Shown: positions 7,770 through 15,105 of the stretch, one piece after another
How the letters are laid out: every line of letters starts with the position of its first letter
How positions within the stretch are numbered: position 1 is the stretch's first letter
Origin: Gammaproteobacteria bacterium
GTDB taxonomy: Bacteria; Pseudomonadota; Gammaproteobacteria; Steroidobacterales; Steroidobacteraceae
Reading direction: 5' to 3'
Assembly: GCA_027366635.1 (NCBI GenBank)
Contig: DAHXNE010000040.1
Coordinates: forward strand, 1-44,974
Length of the DNA: 44,974 bases
Position numbers and translations under genes: made by a program
Notes under the pieces: generated by a model
What the model was told of the DNA's origin: nothing
Databases searched by the model: none
Seen by the model: only the letters and a program-made list of their open reading frames with translations

Positions 7770-8407
7770 CACTGTCACGACCGCAGCATACCCTGCTGCC
7801 CGGGCCGGTTGGGGGACTGGAAGCGCTGGTGAGCGAGCCGCCGGGCGGCACATCTCCGGCCGCCTATTTCGCCGTAGTGTGCCATCCGCATCCGCTCTAT
7901 GGCGGCACGCTCGACAACAAGGTGGTCTACACGCTGGCACGCGCCTTCGAGGAGTGCGGTGCCCCGACGATACGCTTCAATTTCCGAGGGGTTGGCTCGA
8001 GCGCCGGTGGTTTTGACGGGGGCCGGGGCGAGACCGAGGACGCGCTGGCGGCAATCGCCTATGGGCGTACCCGCTGGAACGGTGCGGGATTGTGGTTGGC
8101 GGGCTTTTCCTTCGGAGCCGCGGTGGCCGTCCGCGCCGCCGCGCGGGCCGAGCCGCAGAAGCTAGTTTTGGTGGCGCCCGGCGTCACCAAGATGGAGATG
8201 GAGGGTGTGCCCTCGCCGCTGTGTCCTTGGCTGCTGGTACAGGGCGATGTCGACGAGGTGATTGAGCCGGCCGAGGTGCTGCGCTGGGCGCAGCGCCAGA
8301 GCGTACCGGCGCTGATCCGCCGCTTCCCGGATGCGGGGCACTTTTTTCACGGACGATTGCACGAGCTGCGCGAAGCAGTGGTGCAATTCGTGCGCGCCTC
8401 GGGCTGA
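7766..8407 (+). CDS. alpha/beta hydrolase, dienelactone-hydrolase-like
   Basis: This is a 213-residue cytoplasmic alpha/beta-hydrolase. The oxyanion region VVCHPHPLYGGTLDNK, the FRGVGSS turn, the nucleophile elbow GFSFGAA (GxSxG), the acid in QGDVDEVI and the final His in FPDAGHFFHG are all present, so it is probably catalytically active. Its GTG start overlaps the htpG stop (GTGA), indicating translational coupling. The substrate is unknown. The family contains many small esterases and peptidase-like members, so I give no specific name. Confidence 0.85.
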   Translation: MTLSRPQHTLLPGPVGGLEALVSEPPGGTSPAAYFAVVCHPHPLYGGTLDNKVVYTLARAFEECGAPTIRFNFRGVGSSAGGFDGGRGETEDALAAIAYGRTRWNGAGLWLAGFSFGAAVAVRAAARAEPQKLVLVAPGVTKMEMEGVPSPLCPWLLVQGDVDEVIEPAEVLRWAQRQSVPALIRRFPDAGHFFHGRLHELREAVVQFVRASG

Positions 8408-8453
8408 GGCGCAATCTCGCCCCTGGGCGGCGCCTGCTTCACGCCGCGAAATG

Positions 8454-8480
8454 AACGGGGTTCGCTGCGCGAACCCCGTT
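8454..8480. terminator. 12-bp hairpin between convergent genes
   Basis: A perfect 12-base-pair stem (8454-8465 with 8469-8480) and a 3-base loop lie between the stop codons of the hydrolase and the HU-family gene. It is symmetric and could end transcription from both sides. Neither side carries a long T run, so intrinsic termination may be partial. Confidence 0.65.
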
Positions 8481-8500
8481 GAGCGTTACGCGCGGCGCGC

Positions 8501-8815
8501 TCAGGAATTGACCATCGCCTTGAGGTTCTTCAGCGGCATCACGCGGACCTTTTTGCTGGCCGGCTTTGCCTTGAACATCATCTTCTCCCCCGTGAATGGG
8601 TTGATTCCCTCGCGTGCCTTCGTAGCCGGCTTCTTTACGACCTTCATCTTCAGCAGCCCGGGCATGGTGAACAGACCATTGCCCCGCAGGCTCTTTTTGA
8701 TCACGCCATTGAGCGAATCGAACACGCTGCCAACCTGCTTACGCGAGAGCCCCGTGTCTTTGGAGATTTGAGTCAGGACTTCCGACTTGGTCGGAGCGCT
8801 ACCCTTTTTCGCCAT
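8501..8815 (-). CDS. HU/IHF-family DNA-binding protein
   Basis: This basic 104-residue nucleoid protein belongs to the HU fold. The N-terminal helices (TKSEVLTQISKDTGLSRKQV) are followed by the beta-arm REGINPFTGEKM, equivalent to the GRNPxTG signature, and a lysine-rich tail. It is slightly longer than canonical HU (90) and carries an extra lysine-rich N-terminus. A strong SD (GAGGAG) precedes the ATG. It stands alone on the minus strand with its own promoter. It is not clearly HupA/HupB or IHF, so I give no symbol. Confidence 0.9.
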   Translation of the reverse strand: MAKKGSAPTKSEVLTQISKDTGLSRKQVGSVFDSLNGVIKKSLRGNGLFTMPGLLKMKVVKKPATKAREGINPFTGEKMMFKAKPASKKVRVMPLKNLKAMVNS

Positions 8816-8885
8816 ATTGCGCCACTCCTCGAATGAATGAACGTGCGCGCTGTTGTGCAGCCGCGCAATGTAAGAATCGCCGCGG

Positions 8886-8923
8886 AAAATAGCACATGGA
8901 CGCCCCTGCGCAACTGTTTTTTT
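8886..8923 (-). promoter_or_regulatory. promoter with A-tract for the HU-family gene
   Basis: On the minus strand TTGCGC (8908-8913) and TATTTT (8886-8891) are 16 bases apart. A run of seven A (8917-8923) lies just upstream of the -35, like an UP element. The leader would be about 65 bases long. Confidence 0.4.
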
Positions 8924-8951
8924 GCCGGCATGCGTGCCGAAACGGCTTTTT

Positions 8952-9263
8952 TCAAAGGGTTTTTTCGCCCCTCGGTGGCGTCAGCTGCGGGGCAGGCTCG
9001 GACATCGACCCCATGCAGTCGTCTTTGCCGCGTCTTTTTCCGCCGCCATGTGGTGAAACATCGAGCTTCGGCACGCCAAGTGCATGGAATCCAAGCCCGT
9101 GCTGCCGCGGCACGCGAACCCGCGCGAGCAAACCATCGTCGTTGAATTTCTTGGATATCTTTGCGCGACGAGTGAGGTGGCATACGAATATGCCGCCGCG
9201 CCCGCTGTCGTGAATTACCAACCAGTTCCAGATCTTGGAGCCGTCGGTTGATGTGTTGCGCAT
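8952..9263 (-). CDS. doubtful hypothetical ORF, 103 aa
   Basis: The open frame lies downstream of yggT on the same strand, 34 bases after its stop. In relatives a DUF167 (YggU) gene often follows yggT, but this sequence does not show the DUF167 pattern. It is basic, rich in Gly and Arg, has mixed codon third positions and no SD, so it may be a chance frame. The start KIWNWLVIHDSGRGGIFVCH is the most protein-like part. I list it because nothing else explains the stretch. Confidence 0.2.
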   Translation of the reverse strand: MRNTSTDGSKIWNWLVIHDSGRGGIFVCHLTRRAKISKKFNDDGLLARVRVPRQHGLGFHALGVPKLDVSPHGGGKRRGKDDCMGSMSEPAPQLTPPRGEKTL

Positions 9264-9297
9264 CGCGCGGTTCAGGTTCGCGAGCGCGGCGGCGGCC

Positions 9298-9828
9298 TCA
9301 GTTCCGTAGCAGGATCAGCAGCGCCTCGATCACGATGCATGCCCAGAGGGGCGAGAGATCGATGCCGGCAATCGCCGGAATGATCCGTCGGAAAGGCCGC
9401 AGCGGCGGCTCGCACACCGAGGCCAGTACCGACTGGAACGGAGAATAGCCCCCGGGGGCGATGAAGCTCAGCAGAGCGTAGAGAATGATCGCAAAGAAGT
9501 ACGTCTGCAGCAGCATCCGGACGATTTCCAGCGCCACCTCATGCAACCACGCCAAAGGGCCCACCGAGACGATGCCCTCGAGCGCGAATACCACGGCCAC
9601 CTCGACGGCCGCCACCAGCACCACCGCGACCACCGAGGCGGTATCCACTTTGCCTATGGGCGACAGGACGCGCCGCAGCGGTAGGACCAGCGGATTGGTC
9701 AACCGCACGATGGCCTGGCACAACGGATTACGGAAGTCGGCATGCGACAGCTGCAGAATCAGCCGCGCCAGCACCGCGAACAGGGCCAGCGAGAGCAGCG
9801 TTTGAACGATGAATATGATGGCGCTCAT
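9298..9828 (-). CDS. yggT: YggT family membrane protein
   Basis: This 176-residue inner-membrane protein contains two YggT repeats, each with a pair of hydrophobic helices. The first (about 1-100) has LARLILQLSHADFRNPLCQ and LTNPLVLPLRR. The second (about 105-176) has ALLSFIAPGGYSP and PPLRPFRRIIP. The paired R-PxxPxRR/FRR motifs are typical. Family members are linked to osmotic tolerance and, in photosynthetic relatives, membrane organisation, but the exact role is unknown. It is the last gene of the yggS-proC-yggT operon, 21 bases after proC. Confidence 0.9.
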   Translation of the reverse strand: MSAIIFIVQTLLSLALFAVLARLILQLSHADFRNPLCQAIVRLTNPLVLPLRRVLSPIGKVDTASVVAVVLVAAVEVAVVFALEGIVSVGPLAWLHEVALEIVRMLLQTYFFAIILYALLSFIAPGGYSPFQSVLASVCEPPLRPFRRIIPAIAGIDLSPLWACIVIEALLILLRN

Positions 9829-9849
9829 GGACGGAATGCGTGCTGTGGG

Positions 9850-10677
9850 TCAGTCGGCATCGTACAGCTGGGCAAGCTCTCGGCTCCGTGCGGCGGCGGC
9901 CTCGACGGCGCGCTCCACGATTCCGGCCAGATCCGCGGCGGCGAATGCGCGTAGCGCCGCCTCGGTGGTGCCGCCCTTGGAGGTCACTTCCGCGCGCAGC
10001 CGCGGCAGGTCTCCACTGCCGGAGTGCGCCAGGAGACCCGCGCCGTAGAGCGTCGCGACACTCAGCCGATGAGCGGCGGGCGCCGTCAACCCCAAACGGC
10101 CACCAGCCTGGGCCAGCAGCTCGGCGAGCAGGAAGAAATACGCCGGGCCGCTGCCGGAGAGCGCCGTCACCACGTCTAGCGCCGCCTCGGTCTCGACGCG
10201 CACGACCTCCCCCACGGAGCCCATCACGCGCTCGACCAGGTCGACCTGGGCGGCGGCCACATCCGTCGGGGCGTACAGCCCGCTCACTCCCGCGCCCACC
10301 AGCGCCGGGCGATTGGGCATGGCGCGGATGACCGGCACCTGGTTGCCGCACCAGCCGCGCAATGCGGTGATGCGCACACCGGCGGCGACGGAGAGCACGA
10401 CAGGCTTGGCGCGCGTGAACTCGAGCGCCAGGGGCTTCAGCACCGCAGCGACGTCTTGTGGCTTGACGGCGACAACCACGACATTCGCATCCCGCACGGC
10501 GGCAACGTTGTCAGCCGTGGCCGTCACGCCAAATTCGCGCTCGAGTGCTTGGCGCGCCCCGGTCGAAGGCTCGCCCACGGTGATGCGCTCGGGCCGCGTG
10601 CCCTGACGCAGCAATCCCCCGATCAGGGCGCGCCCCATGTTGCCGGCGCCGAGCACCGCCAGATCCAGATGACTCAT
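9850..10677 (-). CDS. proC: pyrroline-5-carboxylate reductase
   Basis: This enzyme performs the last step of proline synthesis, NAD(P)H-dependent reduction of pyrroline-5-carboxylate. The 275 residues fit the family (270-275). The N-terminal Rossmann motif LAVLGAGNMGRALIGG and the C-terminal dimer and substrate region SGSGPAYFFLLAELL and TSKGGTTEAAL are present. I start at the ATG at 10677, since the longer frame adds 15 residues before the nucleotide-binding strand. It lies between yggS and yggT, an arrangement conserved across gammaproteobacteria. Confidence 0.96.
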   Translation of the reverse strand: MSHLDLAVLGAGNMGRALIGGLLRQGTRPERITVGEPSTGARQALEREFGVTATADNVAAVRDANVVVVAVKPQDVAAVLKPLALEFTRAKPVVLSVAAGVRITALRGWCGNQVPVIRAMPNRPALVGAGVSGLYAPTDVAAAQVDLVERVMGSVGEVVRVETEAALDVVTALSGSGPAYFFLLAELLAQAGGRLGLTAPAAHRLSVATLYGAGLLAHSGSGDLPRLRAEVTSKGGTTEAALRAFAAADLAGIVERAVEAAAARSRELAQLYDAD

Positions 10678-10718
10678 GGGCTGGGCATTGTAGCCGGTGA
10701 CCGGCGCGTGCGCTGGGC

Positions 10719-11423
10719 TCATGCGCGCGCAGGGCGAGGCCCGAACAAAGCCGAGCCGATGCGCACCACGGTCGCACCCTCGAGAATGGCGCCCTCGAAA
10801 TCAGCGCTCATTCCCATCGAGAGCGTGTCCAATCGACCGCCTTGCTCATTCAACGTGTCGCGCAGCGTCCGCAGACGGGCGAACCAGACCCGCTGGCGCG
10901 CCGGCTCCGACTCCACCGGAGGCAGGCACATCAGGCCACGCAGGCGCAGCCGCGGCAGCCCCGCCACCGCGCGCGCGAACTCGGCCAGTTCGGCGGGCGG
11001 CACGCCGCCCTTGCTGGCTTCCTCGGCGAGATTGACTTGGATGCATACCTGCAGCGGCGGGGCATGGAACGGTCGCTGCGCCGAGAGCCGTTCGGCGATA
11101 TGCAACCGGTCCAATCCATGGACCCAGTGAAAGTGTTCGGCGATGCTGCGGGTCTTGTTCGCCTGCAGCCTCCCGACGAAGTGCCAGGTGAGCGGCAGCG
11201 TCGCAAGCGCGTCGAGCTTGGTCATGGCTTCGTTGAGGTAGCTTTCGCCGAAGTCGCGGACCTGCAGATCGGCAACTGCGCGCAGCGTGTCAACCGGCTG
11301 AGCCTTGGTCACGGCCAGAAGTGTGATCTCGGACACAGAACGGTTCGCCCGGTCCGCGGCCGCGGCGATTCGCTCGCGCACTGCCTGCAGGCGCCGCGGT
11401 AAATTCTGCGAACCCCGTAACAT
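10719..11423 (-). CDS. yggS: YggS family PLP-homeostasis protein
   Basis: This 234-residue PLP-binding protein has the alanine-racemase-like barrel and no known catalytic activity. It buffers pyridoxal phosphate and amino-acid pools in relatives. The PLP lysine lies in EITLLAVTKAQPVD, and further family signatures are FGESYLNEAM, WHFVGRLQANK, IQVNLAEEASKGG and LSMGMSADFEGAI. It is the first gene of the operon with proC and yggT and is divergent from pilT. A GTATAAC (-10 like) on its strand overlaps the TTATACT facing pilT. Confidence 0.95.
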   Translation of the reverse strand: MLRGSQNLPRRLQAVRERIAAAADRANRSVSEITLLAVTKAQPVDTLRAVADLQVRDFGESYLNEAMTKLDALATLPLTWHFVGRLQANKTRSIAEHFHWVHGLDRLHIAERLSAQRPFHAPPLQVCIQVNLAEEASKGGVPPAELAEFARAVAGLPRLRLRGLMCLPPVESEPARQRVWFARLRTLRDTLNEQGGRLDTLSMGMSADFEGAILEGATVVRIGSALFGPRPARA

Positions 11424-11444
11424 ATAGCCCGCCGAACCTCTCCG

Positions 11445-11451
11445 TTATACT
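11445..11451. promoter_or_regulatory. shared -10 core between divergent yggS and pilT
   Basis: GTTATACT reads as a TATACT -10 box towards pilT and as a TATAAC box towards yggS. No good -35 is visible on either side. The whole divergent gap is only 82 bases, so the two promoters must overlap. Confidence 0.3.
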
Positions 11452-11505
11452 CCGCCGGACGGCCAGGCGCCGGCTGCGCCGCAATCGCCGCCAATCGGAG
11501 TCCCG

Positions 11506-12543
11506 ATGGTCGATATCGCGCAACTACTGGCCTTCGCCGTCAAAAACAATGCCTCGGACCTGCACCTGTCCGCCGGCGTACCGCCCATGATCCGCGTCGA
11601 CGGAGACATGAAGCGCATCAATATGCCGCCGCTGGCGCACAAGGAAGTGCACAGCATGGTGTATGACATCATGAACGACAAGCAGCGCAAGGCGTTCGAG
11701 GAGTTCTTCGAGACCGATTTTTCGTTCGAGATTCCGAAGCTGGCGCGCTTTCGCGTCAACGCGTTCAACCAGAATCGTGGCGCCGGCGCGGTTTTCCGCA
11801 CGATTCCCTCGGGTATCCAGTCGCTCGACGAACTCAATGCGCCAAAGATCTTCCGCGACCTGTGCATGCTGCCGCGCGGACTGGTGCTGGTGACCGGTCC
11901 GACCGGCTCCGGCAAGTCGACGACGCTCGCCGCGATGGTCGACCACTGCAATGACAACCGCCCGGATCACATCATCACCATCGAGGATCCGATCGAGTTC
12001 GTGCACGAATCCAAGCGCTGCCTGGTCAATCAGCGCGAGGTCCACCGCGATACGCTGGGCTTCAGCGAGGCGCTGCGCTCGGCGCTCCGTGAGGACCCGG
12101 ACATCGTGCTGGTCGGGGAAATGCGCGACCTGGAAACCATCCGGCTCGCGCTAACGGCGGCCGAGACCGGCCACCTGGTGTTCGGCACGCTGCACACCAG
12201 CTCGGCGGCCAAGACCATCGACCGCGTGGTCGACGTGTTCCCGGCGGCCGAGAAGGACATGGTGCGCTCGATGCTCTCCGAATCGCTGCGGGCGGTGATC
12301 TCGCAGACACTGCTGAAGCGCAATGGCGGGGGGCGTATCGCCGCGCACGAGATCATGATCGGGACCCCGGCGATCCGCAATCTGATTCGCGAGGGCAAGA
12401 TCGCCCAGATGTACTCGGCGATCCAGACCGGCCAGGCCCAGGGCATGCAGACCCTGGACCAGTGTCTGGCCGAGCTGCTGTCCAAGGGGCAGGTCACCAA
12501 GGAAGAAGCGCGCTTCAAGGCGCAGAACAAGGATAGTCTGTGA
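11506..12543 (+). CDS. pilT: type IV pilus retraction ATPase PilT
   Basis: This hexameric cytoplasmic motor depolymerises type IV pili and drives twitching. The length (345) equals typical PilT. It has an N-terminal PAS-like domain with NNASDLHLSAGVPP, Walker A GPTGSGKST (131-139, Lys137), Asp box TIEDPIEFVHES, Walker B with VLVGEMRDLETI, His box FGTLHTSSAAKTIDR and the PilT-specific AIRNLIREGK near the C-terminus. All catalytic elements are intact. GGAG six bases before the ATG supports the start. It opens the pilT-pilU-third-ATPase cluster. Confidence 0.97.
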   Translation: MVDIAQLLAFAVKNNASDLHLSAGVPPMIRVDGDMKRINMPPLAHKEVHSMVYDIMNDKQRKAFEEFFETDFSFEIPKLARFRVNAFNQNRGAGAVFRTIPSGIQSLDELNAPKIFRDLCMLPRGLVLVTGPTGSGKSTTLAAMVDHCNDNRPDHIITIEDPIEFVHESKRCLVNQREVHRDTLGFSEALRSALREDPDIVLVGEMRDLETIRLALTAAETGHLVFGTLHTSSAAKTIDRVVDVFPAAEKDMVRSMLSESLRAVISQTLLKRNGGGRIAAHEIMIGTPAIRNLIREGKIAQMYSAIQTGQAQGMQTLDQCLAELLSKGQVTKEEARFKAQNKDSL

Positions 12544-12623
12544 TGCCGCCGCTCGGGCGGCCGTGGGGCCAGTGCCGCTGGCGTCAACGGCCGAGTGCCG
12601 GCTAGCCTCATAGGGGGAGTTCC

Positions 12624-13775
12624 ATGGACCGCGATCAAGCCATTAAGCTCATCCACGATCTGCTGCGGCGGATGGTCGAGAAAAAGGCCTCGGATCTATT
12701 TCTGACTGCGGGCTTTCCGCCCGCGCTGAAGGTCGACGGAGAGGTGCGGCCGCAGAGCGAGCGGGCGCTCACCGGCGAGCAGTCCGCGACGCTGGTCCGC
12801 TCGCTGATGAACGATCGGCAGACGCGCGAGTTCGACGCGACCAAGGAATGCAATTTCGCGATCGCCCCGGCCGGCATCGGTCGATTCCGCGTCAGCGCCT
12901 TCGTGCAGCAAAGCGCGGTCGGATGCGTGATCCGCATGATCAACTCGAAGATCCCGAGCTTCGAGGACCTCGATTTGCCGCCGATACTCAAGGAACTGTC
13001 GCTCTCCAAGCGCGGTCTCGTCGTGGTGGTCGGGGGCACCGGCTCGGGCAAATCGACCACCCTCGCCGCCATGGTTGGCTACCGCAACGAGAAGACCCGC
13101 GGGCACATCGTGACGGTGGAGGATCCGGTCGAGTTCATTCATCAGCACAAAGGCTCTGTCATCACACATCGCGATATCGGCGTTGACACCGAATCGTGGG
13201 GGGTGGCGCTGAAGAACGTGCTGCGCCAGGCGCCGGACGTCATATACATCGGCGAAATTCGCGACCGACAAACCATGGAATTCGCCGTGCAGTTCGCCGA
13301 GACCGGCCATTTGGTGTTCTCCACTTTGCACGCCAACAATGCCAACCAGGCCCTCGACCGGATCATCAACTTCTTCCCCGATGAACGGCGTGAGCAGGTG
13401 CTGATGGACTTGTCGCTGAACATCCGCGCGTTCATCTCGCAGCGGCTGGTGCCGCGTGAGGGCGCGTCCGGGCGCATCGCCGCCATGGAAATCATGCTCA
13501 ACTCGCCGCTGATTCAGGATCTGATCTTCAAGGGCGAAGTGGTCAAGATCCGCGACGTCATGGCGCGCTCGAACCGGCTCGGCATGAAGACCTTCGATCA
13601 ATCGCTGTTCGAGCTGTACGAGTCCGGATTCATCTCCTACGAGGACGCGTTGCGCAACGCCGACTCCAAGAACGAGCTCAGGCTGCGGGTGAAGCTGGAA
13701 GGCCATCGGCAAGGCCCGACAATCGACGACGGGAGTCTCACCATCATGGGCGATGAAGAGGGCGGCAAGTCGTGA
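12624..13775 (+). CDS. pilU: type IV pilus retraction ATPase PilU
   Basis: This PilT paralogue of 383 residues works with PilT to retract pili against load in relatives. The PilU-like N-terminus (LLRRMVEKKASDLFLTAG), Walker A GGTGSGKS (137-144), Asp box TVEDPVEFIHQHKG, Walker B IYIGEIRDRQTM and His box FSTLHANNANQALDR are intact. The acidic C-terminal extension after residue 355 is also typical of PilU. GGGGGAG precedes the ATG. The next gene overlaps its stop by four bases. Confidence 0.95.
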   Translation: MDRDQAIKLIHDLLRRMVEKKASDLFLTAGFPPALKVDGEVRPQSERALTGEQSATLVRSLMNDRQTREFDATKECNFAIAPAGIGRFRVSAFVQQSAVGCVIRMINSKIPSFEDLDLPPILKELSLSKRGLVVVVGGTGSGKSTTLAAMVGYRNEKTRGHIVTVEDPVEFIHQHKGSVITHRDIGVDTESWGVALKNVLRQAPDVIYIGEIRDRQTMEFAVQFAETGHLVFSTLHANNANQALDRIINFFPDERREQVLMDLSLNIRAFISQRLVPREGASGRIAAMEIMLNSPLIQDLIFKGEVVKIRDVMARSNRLGMKTFDQSLFELYESGFISYEDALRNADSKNELRLRVKLEGHRQGPTIDDGSLTIMGDEEGGKS

Positions 13776-14902
13776 CCGAAGCAGCCACGGACGCAGTGGG
13801 AGGGCCGGCGGCGGCCGACGCTGCGGCGGCTGCGGCGACGCCGCAGATCAAAACGCAGCCGCTGTTCAAGCTCATGGTCGAGCGCAAGGCGTCCGACCTG
13901 TTCTTCACCAGCAATGCGCCCATCAAGATCAAGATCGAGGGGCAGATATTCCCGATCAACAAGCAGGTGCTGACGCCGAAAATGGTGCGCCAGGCGGCCC
14001 TGGCGCTGATGACCGGCGAGCAACGTGAGCAATTTGCGCGCGAGCTGGAGCTGGATTTCGCGATCTCCGAGCCCGGCCTCGGCCGTTTCCGCGTCAACGT
14101 GTTCATGCAGCGTGGTTTCCCGGCGGTGGTGTTGCGCTACATCACCGCCGAGATGCCCCGTCTCGAGAGCCTGGGCGTTCCCGAGGTGGCCGGCGATCTG
14201 GTGCTGCACAAGCGCGGCTTGGTGCTCGTGGTCGGCGCGGCCGGCTCGGGCAAATCGACCACGCTCGCGGCCATGATCAATCTGCGCAACGAAACATGCT
14301 CGGATCACATCCTGACCATCGAGGATCCGATAGAGTTCCTGCATACCAACAAGCGCTCGATCGTCAATCAGCGCGAAGTGGGGCTCGACACCAAGTCGTT
14401 CGCGCACGCGCTGCGGGGCGCGCTGCGGGCCGCGCCCGATGTGATACTGGTCGGGGAGATCCGCGACCGCGAGAGCATGGAGGCGGCCATCCACCTCGGC
14501 GGAACCGGGCATCTGGTGCTTGCCACCCTGCATGCCAACAATTGCGCGCAGACCCTGGATCGAATCATAAATATGTTCCCGCCGGAGCAGCATGCGCAGG
14601 TCTTCCTGGATCTTTCGCAGTACCTGCGCGGCATCCTGTCGCAAAGATTGGTGATCGGCAAGGACGGGCGGCGTATCGCGGCGGTCGAGGTACTGCTCAA
14701 TACGCCACATATCTCCGATCTGATCAACAAGGGCGATATCGTCGGAGTGAAGGAGGCGCTTGCGGCCAGTGCCGAACAGGGCATTCAGAGCTTCGACACG
14801 GCGTTGCTCGAGTTGTACCGGCAGGGCAAGGTCGAGCTGGCCGACGCGCTCGCCAACGCCGACTCGCGCGCCAATCTCGAGGCCAAAATCAACTTTGGGT
14901 GA
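13772..14902 (+). CDS. third PilT/PilU-family retraction ATPase
   Basis: A further 376-residue PilT-family ATPase begins at a GTG overlapping the pilU stop (GTGA). An Ala/Gly-rich N-terminal tail (about 1-27) precedes the PAS-like domain with LFKLMVERKASDLFFTS. Walker A GAAGSGKST (155-163, Lys161), Asp box TIEDPIEFLHTNKR, Walker B ILVGEIRDRESM and His box LATLHANNCAQTLDR are all present, so it should be an active ATPase. It resembles PilU more than PilT: the AIRNLIRE motif reads HISDLINKG. It lacks PilU's long acidic tail. Its separate job is unknown. It could be a specialised retraction motor or a hetero-hexamer partner. Confidence 0.9.
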   Translation: MTEAATDAVGGPAAADAAAAAATPQIKTQPLFKLMVERKASDLFFTSNAPIKIKIEGQIFPINKQVLTPKMVRQAALALMTGEQREQFARELELDFAISEPGLGRFRVNVFMQRGFPAVVLRYITAEMPRLESLGVPEVAGDLVLHKRGLVLVVGAAGSGKSTTLAAMINLRNETCSDHILTIEDPIEFLHTNKRSIVNQREVGLDTKSFAHALRGALRAAPDVILVGEIRDRESMEAAIHLGGTGHLVLATLHANNCAQTLDRIINMFPPEQHAQVFLDLSQYLRGILSQRLVIGKDGRRIAAVEVLLNTPHISDLINKGDIVGVKEALAASAEQGIQSFDTALLELYRQGKVELADALANADSRANLEAKINFG

Positions 14903-14941
14903 GACCCCAACGACGACACTTAACGTGTCGTCGTTGGGGTC
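14903..14941. terminator. perfect 17-bp hairpin between convergent operons
   Basis: The arms 14903-14919 and 14925-14941 pair perfectly over 17 bases with a 5-base loop, one base after the stop of the third ATPase gene. No T tract follows on the plus strand. It sits between the pil ATPase operon and the convergent pyrK-like gene and is likely a bidirectional stop or RNA-stabilising 3' end. Confidence 0.65.
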
Positions 14942-15103
14942 GAACGACCGGCCGGGACAGGCCGGGCCGGGTGCCCTGCCGCCAGGGAAGGCCGGAGGTG
15001 CGGGCTGTCCGGGTGACACGGCGTGTCGTCGTTGGGGTCGAACGACCGGCCGGGACAGGCCGGGCCGGGTGCCCTGCCGCCAGGGAAGGCCAGAGGTGCG
15101 GGC
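14924..15103. repeat. two 82-bp direct repeats with 98-bp period
   Basis: Copy one spans 14924-15005 and copy two 15022-15103. They are 82 bases each with a single mismatch (G to A at 14994/15092), separated by 16 unrelated bases. Each copy begins with the right arm of the 17-bp hairpin, so the left arm at 14903 can pair with either. The second copy stops three bases before the stop codon of the pyrK-like gene. I see no further copy in the window. The structure resembles a short intergenic repeat element. Confidence 0.85.
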
Positions 15104-15105
15104 CT

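Larger units (their letters stand above)
8816..9297. other. 480-base gap between the HU-family gene and yggT, mostly unexplained
   Basis: Besides the HU promoter, this stretch contains three oligo-T runs on the plus strand (8917-8923, 8947-8952, 8960-8965). The second directly follows a tiny GCCG-AAA-CGGC hairpin. The rest (about 8970-9297) has no recognised feature except a doubtful 103-codon minus-strand frame listed separately. Confidence 0.4.

Noticed and set aside
14924-15103. CRISPR-like array
   Set aside because: There are only two copies, the unit is 82 bases and the intervening segment is 16 bases, so it does not fit repeat-spacer structure, and no cas genes are nearby.
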